From assembly GCF_035271045.1 (NCBI RefSeq), contig NZ_DATESC010000016.1, positions 1 through 13,445 of the forward strand: a DNA stretch of 13,445 bases, written 5' to 3'. This DNA is from Marinospirillum sp035271045 (lineage in GTDB: Bacteria; Pseudomonadota; Gammaproteobacteria; Pseudomonadales; Halomonadaceae). Positions 6,165 through 13,071 of the stretch are shown piece by piece (positions within the stretch are counted from its first letter, which is position 1; every line of letters starts with the position of its first letter). The notes below the pieces were generated by a model, which made no database searches, was not told the origin of the DNA, and saw only the letters and a program-made list of their open reading frames with translations. Both the position numbers and the translations under genes were made by a program.

Positions 6165-7679
6165 CTATCCCAACTGTTCGATTACTTCCTTATACCATAT
6201 AGTGCCGTTATAACATCTGGTTTCTGAGTTAACCAGTATAACTTTGACATTATCTAAGTTATCATCTAGACGCAGCTTTTTCTTAAGAGCTTGTGTTGTT
6301 TCTTTTGGATCAATAGTTACAACAAAAAGCTTTTTATTTTCTTTTTCAACCAATTCCCTAAACAAACCATTTATGTGGCTATCATCCTTATTAAATCCAA
6401 ACCCAACTGAGATAATAATATCGGAATCTTTGTAAGCATCAAATAAATCAACATACCGCCTAGACATCTCCACTGAGGTTAAAGGCTTCAAGCCGCTTTG
6501 TGTGAGCATAAACGGAACGAGGATCTGCTCTCTATTATAGTTATCCCTATCATTAATTTGTATTACTTCGTTTTTATAAGGATTATAGAAGTCTTTAGTA
6601 CTTCCGTTTAAGTGAAAAACACTGATTTGAGGAAGATTTATTTCATTATTAATTTCTTGAAACAGGCTATTATAATTGGAAGTCCCTATTACGCTTACCT
6701 CTCCACCAGAATCTATAAAGTTTTTAACGTCGTGATAATATCCTTCATTTGGTATTGAATCTGGCTTTTGTTTTATAATGTATTCATGAGCTATCTCCAT
6801 GAAAATAGCCATTCTAGTGAATTTTGCCCACTCTGTAGAAGGTGAAAATAAAAACCTAAAATGATCATCTATTAATTTTTGATAATCCAATACCGTGCTG
6901 AATAAGTTTTCTAGTATTTTTTGAGATATTGCTGAAAACAAGCTGATCACCGAAGATTCATCAGATGTATCAAAGTTTCTATTTTCATTCAGTAAAAGTT
7001 CTAAAGCTGTTGAACCAACCCTATCAAACTCTAAGCGAAACATACCAAAAATATCATCAAATATTGGCAAATCATCAGGTGCCGACTCAAATAGCTCTTC
7101 ATTTAAACTTTGAACAAAGTCCTGCCCATAGGCTCCTACTAATAATTGCAAAAAAGCAATTGTATATCTTCTTAGGTCGTCACAATCCTGTCTTGAGCGG
7201 ATAATTTCTAAAGCACCAGAATAATACTCAGATCCAAAAATTTTTACGTCTTTAGCTAGTTTCTCATTAAGTCTAATATCTTGATCATATAAAACCTCTC
7301 CTATATCCTTTTCTATCTCCTTTGAGAATTTTTTCTTAAACTTATCGACTTCTATTTCTAGCTGCTTACATGCATATAAAAATTCTTTATCAAAATCATT
7401 TAACTTTTCAATGATCTCATTTCGCTTGTATTGTATTGATGATTCGATAATGCTTGTAAATTCATTTTTCCCAAAGACGAAAATATTCTTTTTAGCATAA
7501 TCTCTTGGAAGCCATGAGTTTGCATACAAGCTACGGGAATCTATATTTTTTAATTGCTTCCTAAACTTTATCTTATAAGGTGTTGGATCTTGCCTAAACA
7601 GATCTATTGCAAATTTTCCACCACTTGGAAGTCCATATCCAATCTCAGCTCCTGCACCAAAAAAAAATCCTATTTTCAT
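6165..7679 (-). CDS. SIR2-like domain protein, probable defence effector
   Basis: This 504-residue protein carries the signature pieces of the SIR2 NAD-binding fold: a glycine loop GAGAEIGYGLPSG at 8-20, GTSNYNSLF at 332-340 (position of the TxNYD motif), FHLNGS at 355-360 (position of the catalytic-His HG motif), and SVGFGFNKDDSHINGLF at 424-440 (typical G.G..D..IN helix of SIR2-like defence proteins). Residues about 30-320 form a long, charged, mostly helical insertion with no match I recognise. SIR2-like proteins in phage defence (ThsA, DSR, SIR2-HerA, pAgo-linked) deplete NAD+ to stop infection; activity here is inferred. AAGGAG, overlapping the hsdS stop, gives a good start. Sampled stretches are 23-30% GC against about 42% in hsdR, suggesting separate acquisition. 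It lies between hsdS and hsdR, where prrC sits in the E. coli prr locus. Confidence 0.8.
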   Translation of the reverse strand: MKIGFFFGAGAEIGYGLPSGGKFAIDLFRQDPTPYKIKFRKQLKNIDSRSLYANSWLPRDYAKKNIFVFGKNEFTSIIESSIQYKRNEIIEKLNDFDKEFLYACKQLEIEVDKFKKKFSKEIEKDIGEVLYDQDIRLNEKLAKDVKIFGSEYYSGALEIIRSRQDCDDLRRYTIAFLQLLVGAYGQDFVQSLNEELFESAPDDLPIFDDIFGMFRLEFDRVGSTALELLLNENRNFDTSDESSVISLFSAISQKILENLFSTVLDYQKLIDDHFRFLFSPSTEWAKFTRMAIFMEIAHEYIIKQKPDSIPNEGYYHDVKNFIDSGGEVSVIGTSNYNSLFQEINNEINLPQISVFHLNGSTKDFYNPYKNEVIQINDRDNYNREQILVPFMLTQSGLKPLTSVEMSRRYVDLFDAYKDSDIIISVGFGFNKDDSHINGLFRELVEKENKKLFVVTIDPKETTQALKKKLRLDDNLDNVKVILVNSETRCYNGTIWYKEVIEQLG

Positions 7680-7690
7680 ATTAGTTCTCC

Positions 7691-8914
7691 TTAGTTAATT
7701 TGTATTCGGCGCTTACCTGTTAATAACTGCTGCATCAGCGCTTTTTTCTCTTGCTTTAAAGCTTCTATTTTTTGTTGCAGGCTATCGATTTCTTGGTCGG
7801 CTGAGGAAAGCACGGCGGCGATGTTTTGTTGTTCTTCCACACTTGGTAGTATGATTGTAAAGTCTTTAACCATTCCTGCGTTTAGATTTGACTGTGTGCC
7901 TTGCTGTCCTTGAAGTTTCATCTTTTCTTTCAGTGAGCTTAAGAAGAAATATAGGTACTCAAAATCAAGCGAGTCTTTAGGTCTAATACCCAAAATTGCC
8001 TGCGAAGAACTCAAAGGTACCTTAGCTATGCTGCACTCACCGATTGATGCATACATTGCATATAAAATAGTGTTCTTAGGATATATTCGCGCAGAGGAGT
8101 TTTCTAACCCAATAGGAGTAAGGTATTTTTCAGTCGAAACAATCCATTTGCCATGCTTGGTCATATCAGCAATGGAAACCCAAGGAATATCCCCGCCATA
8201 ATATTCTTCAACACTGGATTTTGGTGTTCCGCCGCTGTTCATATCTGCAACAGAACCAAGCTTTACTTTCTTCCACTTCCCACTAAACCTAATCCCATTA
8301 TCATCCAACAAGCGTTTTTTGCCGGTGAGCAGCTGTTGCATCAGGGCTTTTTTCTGCTGCTGGCTGTTGGCGAGTAGCTGTTCGGTGGTGGTGATGGCTT
8401 TATCCCATGTGGATAGGATTTGGGCGATTTTCTTTTGTTCGGGAAGTGGTGGGATTGAAACCTTAACTTTTGCTAAATCCTTTTGCCCTATATTAGCTCG
8501 TACAGCTCCCTGCCCAAGTTTTATTACTTGATTTCTAAACTTGGATGATTGAAACAAATACACAGAATACGCAGGAGTGAGGATTCCCTTACCTGGCCTA
8601 GCGCGGATTACAAAACCACCAAAAACAGCCGGTTTATCGTCTAGATAAACTGCTGACATGGCTATTTCATCAAATGTCTCGGAGGTGCGATTAAATAACA
8701 CGTCTCCAAACTTAAGCAAGTTACTTTCTAACTGACTTTCAGCGACATTAACCCGCCCTATAATCTTATCTTCAGTAAGGATATCGTTACCAAAAACATC
8801 CATAACATTAACGAATTTTAGCCCGTACCCATATTGGCTCTTATCAGCATTAAGCCCATTCTTGAACTCCATAAAATCGCCAAGGTGGCACGACACCCAT
8901 GAATTAGGCACCAT
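7691..8914 (-). CDS. hsdS: Type I specificity subunit HsdS, two TRDs
   Basis: This subunit chooses the DNA target for methylation and cleavage. It has the classic repeat plan of target-recognition domain, helical spacer, second TRD and second spacer. Each TRD ends in an IPPLPEQ..IA.IL-type segment (IPPLPEQKKIAQILS near 155, LPSVEEQQNIAAVLS near 357). Each helix ends in the same KKALMQQLLTGK motif (near 189 and 391). TRD2 starts at WKKVKLGSVADMNSGGTP. The length of about 407 residues is normal. I prefer ATG 8914 because AAAGGAG lies 7 bases upstream; the in-frame TTG at 8920 is too close to it. The start overlaps the end of the fic gene by 11 bases, and the stop overlaps the SIR2-like gene's ribosome-binding site. 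The target sequence cannot be predicted. Confidence 0.95.
   Translation of the reverse strand: MVPNSWVSCHLGDFMEFKNGLNADKSQYGYGLKFVNVMDVFGNDILTEDKIIGRVNVAESQLESNLLKFGDVLFNRTSETFDEIAMSAVYLDDKPAVFGGFVIRARPGKGILTPAYSVYLFQSSKFRNQVIKLGQGAVRANIGQKDLAKVKVSIPPLPEQKKIAQILSTWDKAITTTEQLLANSQQQKKALMQQLLTGKKRLLDDNGIRFSGKWKKVKLGSVADMNSGGTPKSSVEEYYGGDIPWVSIADMTKHGKWIVSTEKYLTPIGLENSSARIYPKNTILYAMYASIGECSIAKVPLSSSQAILGIRPKDSLDFEYLYFFLSSLKEKMKLQGQQGTQSNLNAGMVKDFTIILPSVEEQQNIAAVLSSADQEIDSLQQKIEALKQEKKALMQQLLTGKRRIQIN
7727..7749 (-). repeat. HsdS spacer repeat, copy 2
   Basis: This 23-base direct repeat of 8333-8355 matches at 21 of 23 positions and encodes the C-terminal KKALMQQL helix end. Such repeats allow TRD exchange by recombination in type I S genes. 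Confidence 0.75.
8333..8355 (-). repeat. HsdS spacer repeat, copy 1
   Basis: This is the partner of 7727-7749 and encodes the KKALMQQL motif at the end of the central spacer helix between the two TRDs. Confidence 0.75.
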
Positions 8915-9707
8915 ATCCAATCTCCTTTAAAAAACTCGCCATTTCAGCCTCTATCCCCAACGCCCACCAATAAGGTTCAAAGCTGCGTTTAACGCTGTTT
9001 GCAATCAGTGCAATAAAACTGCTGTAGTCGCCGGTGCAGTGAGCAGTATCGAGTGCTTCGTAATAAGCTAAGCGCTGCTCTACTTCAATAACAGTGGCAG
9101 GAAAGCCAGACTGCATGAGTATGAGATTCATTAGTAAACGGGCTGTGCGGCTATTGCCATCGGTAAAGGGGTGTATTTTTACAAACTCGCCATGCACACG
9201 GGCAGCACGCTCAACAGGGTGTAAAGCTTGGGCATCGGTTGTGTACCACGCTATAAAGGCTTGCATTTGCTCAGGTACTTGTACGGCTTGTGGTGGTTTG
9301 TGGTTAGCACCAGAAATCAGCACGTTCACTTGGCGATAACGGCCAGCATTATTGTTAGAAGGGTCGGCATCGATGTTTTTCAGTACCAGTTGATGCAAAG
9401 ATTTAATGCTGTACTCATCTAAAGGCTGTTGTTTGGTGACTAAATCTTCAACAAACAAAATGGCATCGCGGTGGTTAATGGCTTCTAAGTGTTCACGCAG
9501 GGTTTTACCGCCAATGGTAATACCTTCCAGTGCCACCTTGGTTTCTTTAAGCGTGAGGGTATTACCTTCAATCGCGTTGCTGTGGTAGGTCCACTGCAGA
9601 ACTAAGTTCTCGTGTAGGTTGCTGACTATTTCAGCGGGCAACGGGCGCTGTTCGTCTAGCTTGGCTTTGAGTAAGTCAGCAAGCTTAAACAACTTATTAT
9701 TGTTCAT
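8904..9707 (-). CDS. Fic-domain protein, class II (N-terminal inhibitory helix)
   Basis: Fic proteins transfer AMP (or a related group) from a nucleotide to a hydroxyl on a target protein. The active-site loop HPFTDGNSRTAR spans 179-190: H179 is the catalytic base, D183 the metal ligand, and N185, R187 and R190 bind phosphate. Position 186 is serine where HxFx[D/E]GNGR has glycine. An N-terminal SNAIEG (43-48) fits the [S/T]xxxE[G/N] inhibitory motif, with E47 expected to block ATP until released, so this is class II. NAGRYRQVNVLISGANHKPP near 120-139 is the usual Fic_N/flap region. The length of 267 residues is a little short of many class II enzymes. The start overlaps the dinD stop by 11 bases and the end overlaps the hsdS start, so translation is likely coupled. 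The target is unknown. Confidence 0.92.
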   Translation of the reverse strand: MNNNKLFKLADLLKAKLDEQRPLPAEIVSNLHENLVLQWTYHSNAIEGNTLTLKETKVALEGITIGGKTLREHLEAINHRDAILFVEDLVTKQQPLDEYSIKSLHQLVLKNIDADPSNNNAGRYRQVNVLISGANHKPPQAVQVPEQMQAFIAWYTTDAQALHPVERAARVHGEFVKIHPFTDGNSRTARLLMNLILMQSGFPATVIEVEQRLAYYEALDTAHCTGDYSSFIALIANSVKRSFEPYWWALGIEAEMASFLKEIGYGA

Positions 9708-10575
9708 TTTTAGTTTCCGCAGCGTCAGAGTCTTGTGGGAGTGTTTGGCTTTGCTTGGCTAACTTTTTTTCTTCTGCTTTAACGCGCCTTGCCAGCTTTG
9801 TTAAGTCTTCTTCGGCTGGAAGGTTTTCGGGCTTAATTCCACGCTGCCCAAGCATGGAACGTACGCTGGTATTATTTTGTATGTGCTCTGTAGTTATTGA
9901 GCCTTCACCCTGTAAGTTTTCTTGTTGGACATTATGGTTGGTTATTTCTGTTGCTAAGTTTTTAGCTGCAATAGTTAGCGTAGGCAAAAAATCGGCTAGC
10001 GGCCGAGTCGCCACAATACCATAGCGATCTTTCATGGTTTGGGTGGTGTTTCCGCCAAATAAGGCTTGATCGCCTCTGGAGCGGATGCGGCCAAAGCCTG
10101 CGCCATCAACTCCACGTTCGTAGATGTTTCGCGATAGCTCTTTTTCTGACTCTTTAAGGCGCTCTCTAGCATCCATACGCGCCTGAAGACGCATTCTATC
10201 TTCAATAATTTCTTGCTTTCTGGTTTGCACGGCAAAGTAGCTTTGCGCAAAAGCAATTTCAGGTTTACGTGAATCACCATTTTGAGCAATCAGTAAGCAG
10301 GCATAGCGAGTAAGCATATAGTCTTCAACAGGGCGGTTTGCACCTTTGCCTGTTTCGATCATTTTCGTGACGCCACGAAAATGATCTGAAGCTAGTTGGT
10401 TTGCGGCTTCGCAAGAGTCTATAGCACGATTAATGGCTGTTTTAAAATTCTCCCAACGTGCATAACCAAGGGGGGCCTGGAGATCACGGGCAAACCAAAA
10501 CTCTATGCCTTGCTCGTCGACCTTCTGAACCTTTGATTCTAAGGTTTCTCTGAGTGTTTGTAGGTCTGTACTCAT
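9697..10575 (-). CDS. dinD: DinD family protein (BRO-N domain)
   Basis: This 292-residue protein is like E. coli DinD, an SOS-induced protein known to disassemble RecA filaments. The BRO-N-type N-terminus reads FWFARDLQAPLGYARWENF (about 27-45), then SDHFRGVTKMIE and EDYMLTRYACLLIAQNGD (84-101), then AFAQSYFAVQTRKQEI (108-123), all diagnostic of the family. The central part is basic and helical (RMRLQARMDARERLKESEKE) and the C-terminus is a charged low-complexity tail. The ATG overlaps the stop of the small upstream ORF as ATGA and has no strong site of its own, so it probably depends on that ORF's translation. I saw no CTGT(N8)ACAG LexA box at this operon's leader or near this gene, so SOS control is not supported here. 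In R-M operons its function is not known. Confidence 0.9.
   Translation of the reverse strand: MSTDLQTLRETLESKVQKVDEQGIEFWFARDLQAPLGYARWENFKTAINRAIDSCEAANQLASDHFRGVTKMIETGKGANRPVEDYMLTRYACLLIAQNGDSRKPEIAFAQSYFAVQTRKQEIIEDRMRLQARMDARERLKESEKELSRNIYERGVDGAGFGRIRSRGDQALFGGNTTQTMKDRYGIVATRPLADFLPTLTIAAKNLATEITNHNVQQENLQGEGSITTEHIQNNTSVRSMLGQRGIKPENLPAEEDLTKLARRVKAEEKKLAKQSQTLPQDSDAAETKNEQ
10357..10386. repeat. 13-bp perfect inverted repeat inside dinD
   Basis: GATCATTTTCGTG (10357-10369) and CACGAAAATGATC (10374-10386) are exact reverse complements separated by four bases. They lie over the codons for SDHFRGVTKMIE. In mRNA this would be a strong hairpin about 190 bases into dinD. The small upstream ORF has a matching but weaker one (GACCATTTT 10629-10637 with AAAATGGTC 10650-10658) at the same protein position. 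Confidence 0.85.
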
Positions 10576-10679
10576 GGTTGGTTATTTCCCATATCATCAA
10601 TTTCGCGCTGGCTACCTGAGCCAAGTTCGACCATTTTCCCAACTTCGGCAAAATGGTCTGAAATCTCCTGCTGTTTCAT
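10572..10679 (-). pseudogene. 35-residue DinD-like remnant ORF
   Basis: A small frame from ATG (10677-10679) to TGA (10572-10574) reads MKQQEISDHFAEVGKMVELG and then SGSQREIDDMGNNQP. AAGGAG lies 8-9 bases upstream, overlapping the hsdM stop, so it should be translated. The stretch SDHFAEVGKMVELGSGSQREIDD aligns without gaps to residues 63-85 of the adjacent DinD (SDHFRGVTKMIETGKGANRP and on) and even better resembles the same segment of other DinD proteins. It lacks everything before and after. It is probably what is left of a second dinD copy, replaced or deleted down to a leader that now couples to the intact dinD through an ATGA overlap. A genuine short regulatory peptide is possible but less likely. 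Confidence 0.65.
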
Positions 10680-10689
10680 TGCATGCTCC

Positions 10690-12237
10690 TTATGCGTTGG
10701 TGTGGGTGTAGCCCAACTCTTTTAGGTAGCTTTCCATTTGCTGTTCCAGTTCAGCTAACTGGGTTTTAAGCTGCTCGCGCTCAGCACGTACTGCCATTAA
10801 GTCGATTTCTTCCTCTTCTTCAAAGGTATCGACATAGCGTGGAATATTTAGGTTGTAATCGTTTTCTTTAATTTCATCTAAGTTGGCTAAGTAAGCGTAC
10901 TTATCAACGTTGGTGCGGTTTTTATAAGTTTCGATTATTTTTGCAATATTATCGTCGCTTAATAGGTTTTGGTTTTTACCTGATTTGAACTCACGGCTGG
11001 CATCTATAAATAACACTTTGTCGTTATTTTTTTGCTTCTTGAATATTAGAATAGCGGCGGGTATGCCGGTGCCGTAGAAAAGCTTTTCTGGTAAGCCAAT
11101 AACAGTATCTAGTAGGTTTTCTTCAATTAAACTTGTACGAATTTTACCTTCTGTGCCGCCACGGAATAAAACACCATGCGGTACAACCACACCCATGCGG
11201 CCGCCGTGCTTAGAAGATGAAGCGGGTTTTAGGGTTTCAATCATGTGCAGGATAAATGCGTAGTCACCTTTTGTTTTTGGTGGTACGCCACGACGGAAAC
11301 GTCCGTATTTATCATTCTCGGCGTTTTCATGCCCCCATTTATCTAAGCTGAAAGGTGGGTTGGCGGTCACTATGTCAAACAGCATTAGGTCGCCGTTTTT
11401 GTCTAATAGTTTAGGGTTGTTTAGAGTGTCGCCCCACTCAATCTTGTGGTTGTCTTCGCCGTGCAAAAACATATTCATTTTAGCCAGTGACCAAGTAGAA
11501 CCAATGGATTCTTGGCCGTAGAGGGCGTAGTTTTTACTGTCGTGATTTTCAACAACCTTACGAGCGCATTTCATTAAAAGTGATGCAGAGCCACAAGCAG
11601 GGTCGCAAATGGTATCGCCTGGTTGTGGGTCTAATAGTGTGGCCATTAATTCAGATACTTCGGGCGGGGTGTAAAACTCCCCTGCCTTTTGCCCACCACT
11701 GGCAGCAAAGTTTTTAATAAGGTATTCGTAGGCGTTACCGATAACGTCTAATGTGCCAACACGGCTGGGCTTAAGGTTTAGTTCTGGCTTAGCAAAGTCT
11801 TCTAGTACATGGCGTAAAATAGTATTTTTCTGTTTTTCTTCACCTAGTTTGTCGGTGTTAAAGCTGATGTCTTGGAACACGCTTTTACCCGCGTCTTTTA
11901 GCTTCGTGCCGTTTGCTTCTTCAATAGCATGTAACGCTTGGTCTATACGCTCACCATTACCTGGTTCGTGACGACGCTCCCACAGAGCATAAAAACTGGC
12001 ACCTTTAGGTAGTACAAAGCGTTCTGATTTCATCATTTCTTCAATCAGTTCTGGCTCGTCACCGTATTCTTTTTGGTAACCTTCGTAGTGGTCTTGCCAT
12101 ACATCGGAAATGTACTTAAGAAACAACATGGTCAGAATAAAGTCTTTGTAGGTGTCGGCGCTTATGCTGCCGCGGAAGGTATCGCAAACGGCCCATAAGG
12201 CTTTGTTAATACTGTCTTGGTTAACTTTATCGTTCAT
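10690..12237 (-). CDS. hsdM: Type I DNA methyltransferase HsdM (N6-adenine)
   Basis: This is the methylation subunit of the type I enzyme. It transfers methyl groups from S-adenosylmethionine to adenine N6 at the site chosen by HsdS. In its 515 residues there is an HsdM N-terminal helical domain (about 8-150, LWAVCDTFRGS..), then GEFYTPPEVSELM (187-199), SAM-binding motif I DPACGSASLL (212-221), catalytic NPPF (293-296) and the GVVVPHGVLFRGG segment (349-361). A C-terminal coiled coil (MAVRAEREQLKTQLAELEQQ) should contact HsdS. Motif I has SAS where many HsdM have SGG, but this occurs in functional relatives. The start is 3 bases after the upstream S-like gene, with AAGGAA in front. The length and all motifs look intact. 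Confidence 0.95.
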   Translation of the reverse strand: MNDKVNQDSINKALWAVCDTFRGSISADTYKDFILTMLFLKYISDVWQDHYEGYQKEYGDEPELIEEMMKSERFVLPKGASFYALWERRHEPGNGERIDQALHAIEEANGTKLKDAGKSVFQDISFNTDKLGEEKQKNTILRHVLEDFAKPELNLKPSRVGTLDVIGNAYEYLIKNFAASGGQKAGEFYTPPEVSELMATLLDPQPGDTICDPACGSASLLMKCARKVVENHDSKNYALYGQESIGSTWSLAKMNMFLHGEDNHKIEWGDTLNNPKLLDKNGDLMLFDIVTANPPFSLDKWGHENAENDKYGRFRRGVPPKTKGDYAFILHMIETLKPASSSKHGGRMGVVVPHGVLFRGGTEGKIRTSLIEENLLDTVIGLPEKLFYGTGIPAAILIFKKQKNNDKVLFIDASREFKSGKNQNLLSDDNIAKIIETYKNRTNVDKYAYLANLDEIKENDYNLNIPRYVDTFEEEEEIDLMAVRAEREQLKTQLAELEQQMESYLKELGYTHTNA

Positions 12238-12240
12238 TTG

Positions 12241-12831
12241 TTATTCCTTGTTGAATAAGTCATTGGCTATTGCGTTCATTGTGCGCTCGCCATTTTGTAT
12301 AAGTTGCTGCATTAGCCTTTGTTCTTTATTAATAGTTTTGGCTAATGCGACTATTGTCTGTTGTTTTGCTAACGGTGGAATAACCACTGGCGTGTCTTCT
12401 AGTACGCTGCGACGAATGCTTTTAGTCAGTGTACCTTCAGAGCTTTGTTCAAAGTAGCGCTGACAGTAAGGTTGGTTTAATAGCCATGCTACAAACTCTG
12501 GCAACACTTCTTTATGTTTGACTCTTACAACAAAAAAATGAGGCGAGGCTACTGCTTCAACAGTGGAGCCAAGTGTCTCGTTAGCTTTTTTTATATCAAC
12601 CAGTACGGCGTAGTTATGGTTGCCACGACCAGCGACAAGAATATCACCTTCTAATAAGTAATCGGGATCGCGCTTGCCCGTTAGCTTTGTTGTTATGCAA
12701 TCAACCCAATTAACGCCATCGGGTAATGAAATATCTCTCATCTGCACAGCAATTACTGTCGAGTCATAAACCTCGGGGATTTTCCCTCGAAACGGATAAC
12801 CCGCATTAATTGATGCTATTTGTTTTAGCAT
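12241..12831 (-). CDS. HsdS-like protein with a single TRD (half-S)
   Basis: This 196-residue protein resembles one half of a type I S subunit. The N-terminal ASINAGYPFRGKI is the usual TRD opening. EGDILVAGRGNHNYAVLVD near 61-79 is the typical GD.L....G.....A core. LPEFVAWLLNQPYCQRYF near 110-127 and IPPLAKQQTIVALAKTI near 151-167 lead into one spacer helix ending in LMQQLIQNGERTMNAIANDLF. There is no second TRD and no stop or frameshift to suggest loss, so it looks like a natural one-TRD protein that would have to dimerise or pair with another S to form a full clamp. It is the first gene of the operon, 3 bases before hsdM. Why the operon also has a complete two-TRD HsdS is unclear: a second specificity or a modulator are options. 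Confidence 0.85.
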   Translation of the reverse strand: MLKQIASINAGYPFRGKIPEVYDSTVIAVQMRDISLPDGVNWVDCITTKLTGKRDPDYLLEGDILVAGRGNHNYAVLVDIKKANETLGSTVEAVASPHFFVVRVKHKEVLPEFVAWLLNQPYCQRYFEQSSEGTLTKSIRRSVLEDTPVVIPPLAKQQTIVALAKTINKEQRLMQQLIQNGERTMNAIANDLFNKE

Positions 12832-12872
12832 TACGCTTCCCTTTGCCTTAATTCATCGACTATGATGCATAA

Positions 12873-12901
12873 ATAGTCTCTTAAAAATGAGAAAAAGTCA
12901 A
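12873..12901 (-). promoter_or_regulatory. Candidate promoter of the R-M operon
   Basis: On the minus strand TTGACT (12901-12896) is a good -35 match. GACTAT (12878-12873), 17 bases on, is a weak -10 (3 of 6 matches). The next gene starts about 42 bases downstream. It is the best-spaced pair in the leader, but the -10 is poor and unverified. Confidence 0.45.
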
Positions 12902-12904
12902 TAA

Positions 12905-12954
12905 AAATGCTTCATTGCTATTGGTGCAAAACCATAGCGTAGATAGAAGCATTT
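12905..12954. repeat. Two-tier imperfect hairpin upstream of operon promoter
   Basis: The outer stem AAATGCTTC (12905-12913) pairs with GAAGCATTT (12946-12954). The inner stem GCTAT/TGGT (12917-12925) pairs with ACCATAGC (12931-12938) with one bulged T and a 5-base loop. It lies directly upstream of the candidate -35. It could be an operator, the remains of a mobile repeat, or a terminator of something lost; it lacks a clean T run after the outer stem. A second, smaller hairpin lies at 13001-13021. Confidence 0.6.
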
Positions 12955-13000
12955 GATGATGACTTTAAGCTTGCTGGGAGTGCTGGTTCATCTGTCTTTT

Positions 13001-13021
13001 GATGATACTAAGAGTGTCATC
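13001..13021. repeat. Short hairpin in operon leader
   Basis: GATGATACT (13001-13009) and AGTGTCATC (13013-13021) pair at 8 of 9 positions plus one T-G pair, with a 3-base loop. Its function is unknown. It lies between the larger hairpin and the IS3 end. Confidence 0.5.
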
Positions 13022-13071
13022 CATAAAGCGAATAGGGCGGTTTTATGTGTCGCTTATTTTTACAGGTTATT

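Noticed and set aside
8915..8920. TTG at 8920 as the hsdS start
   Set aside because: It is too close to AAAGGAG. ATG 8914, six bases on, has proper spacing.
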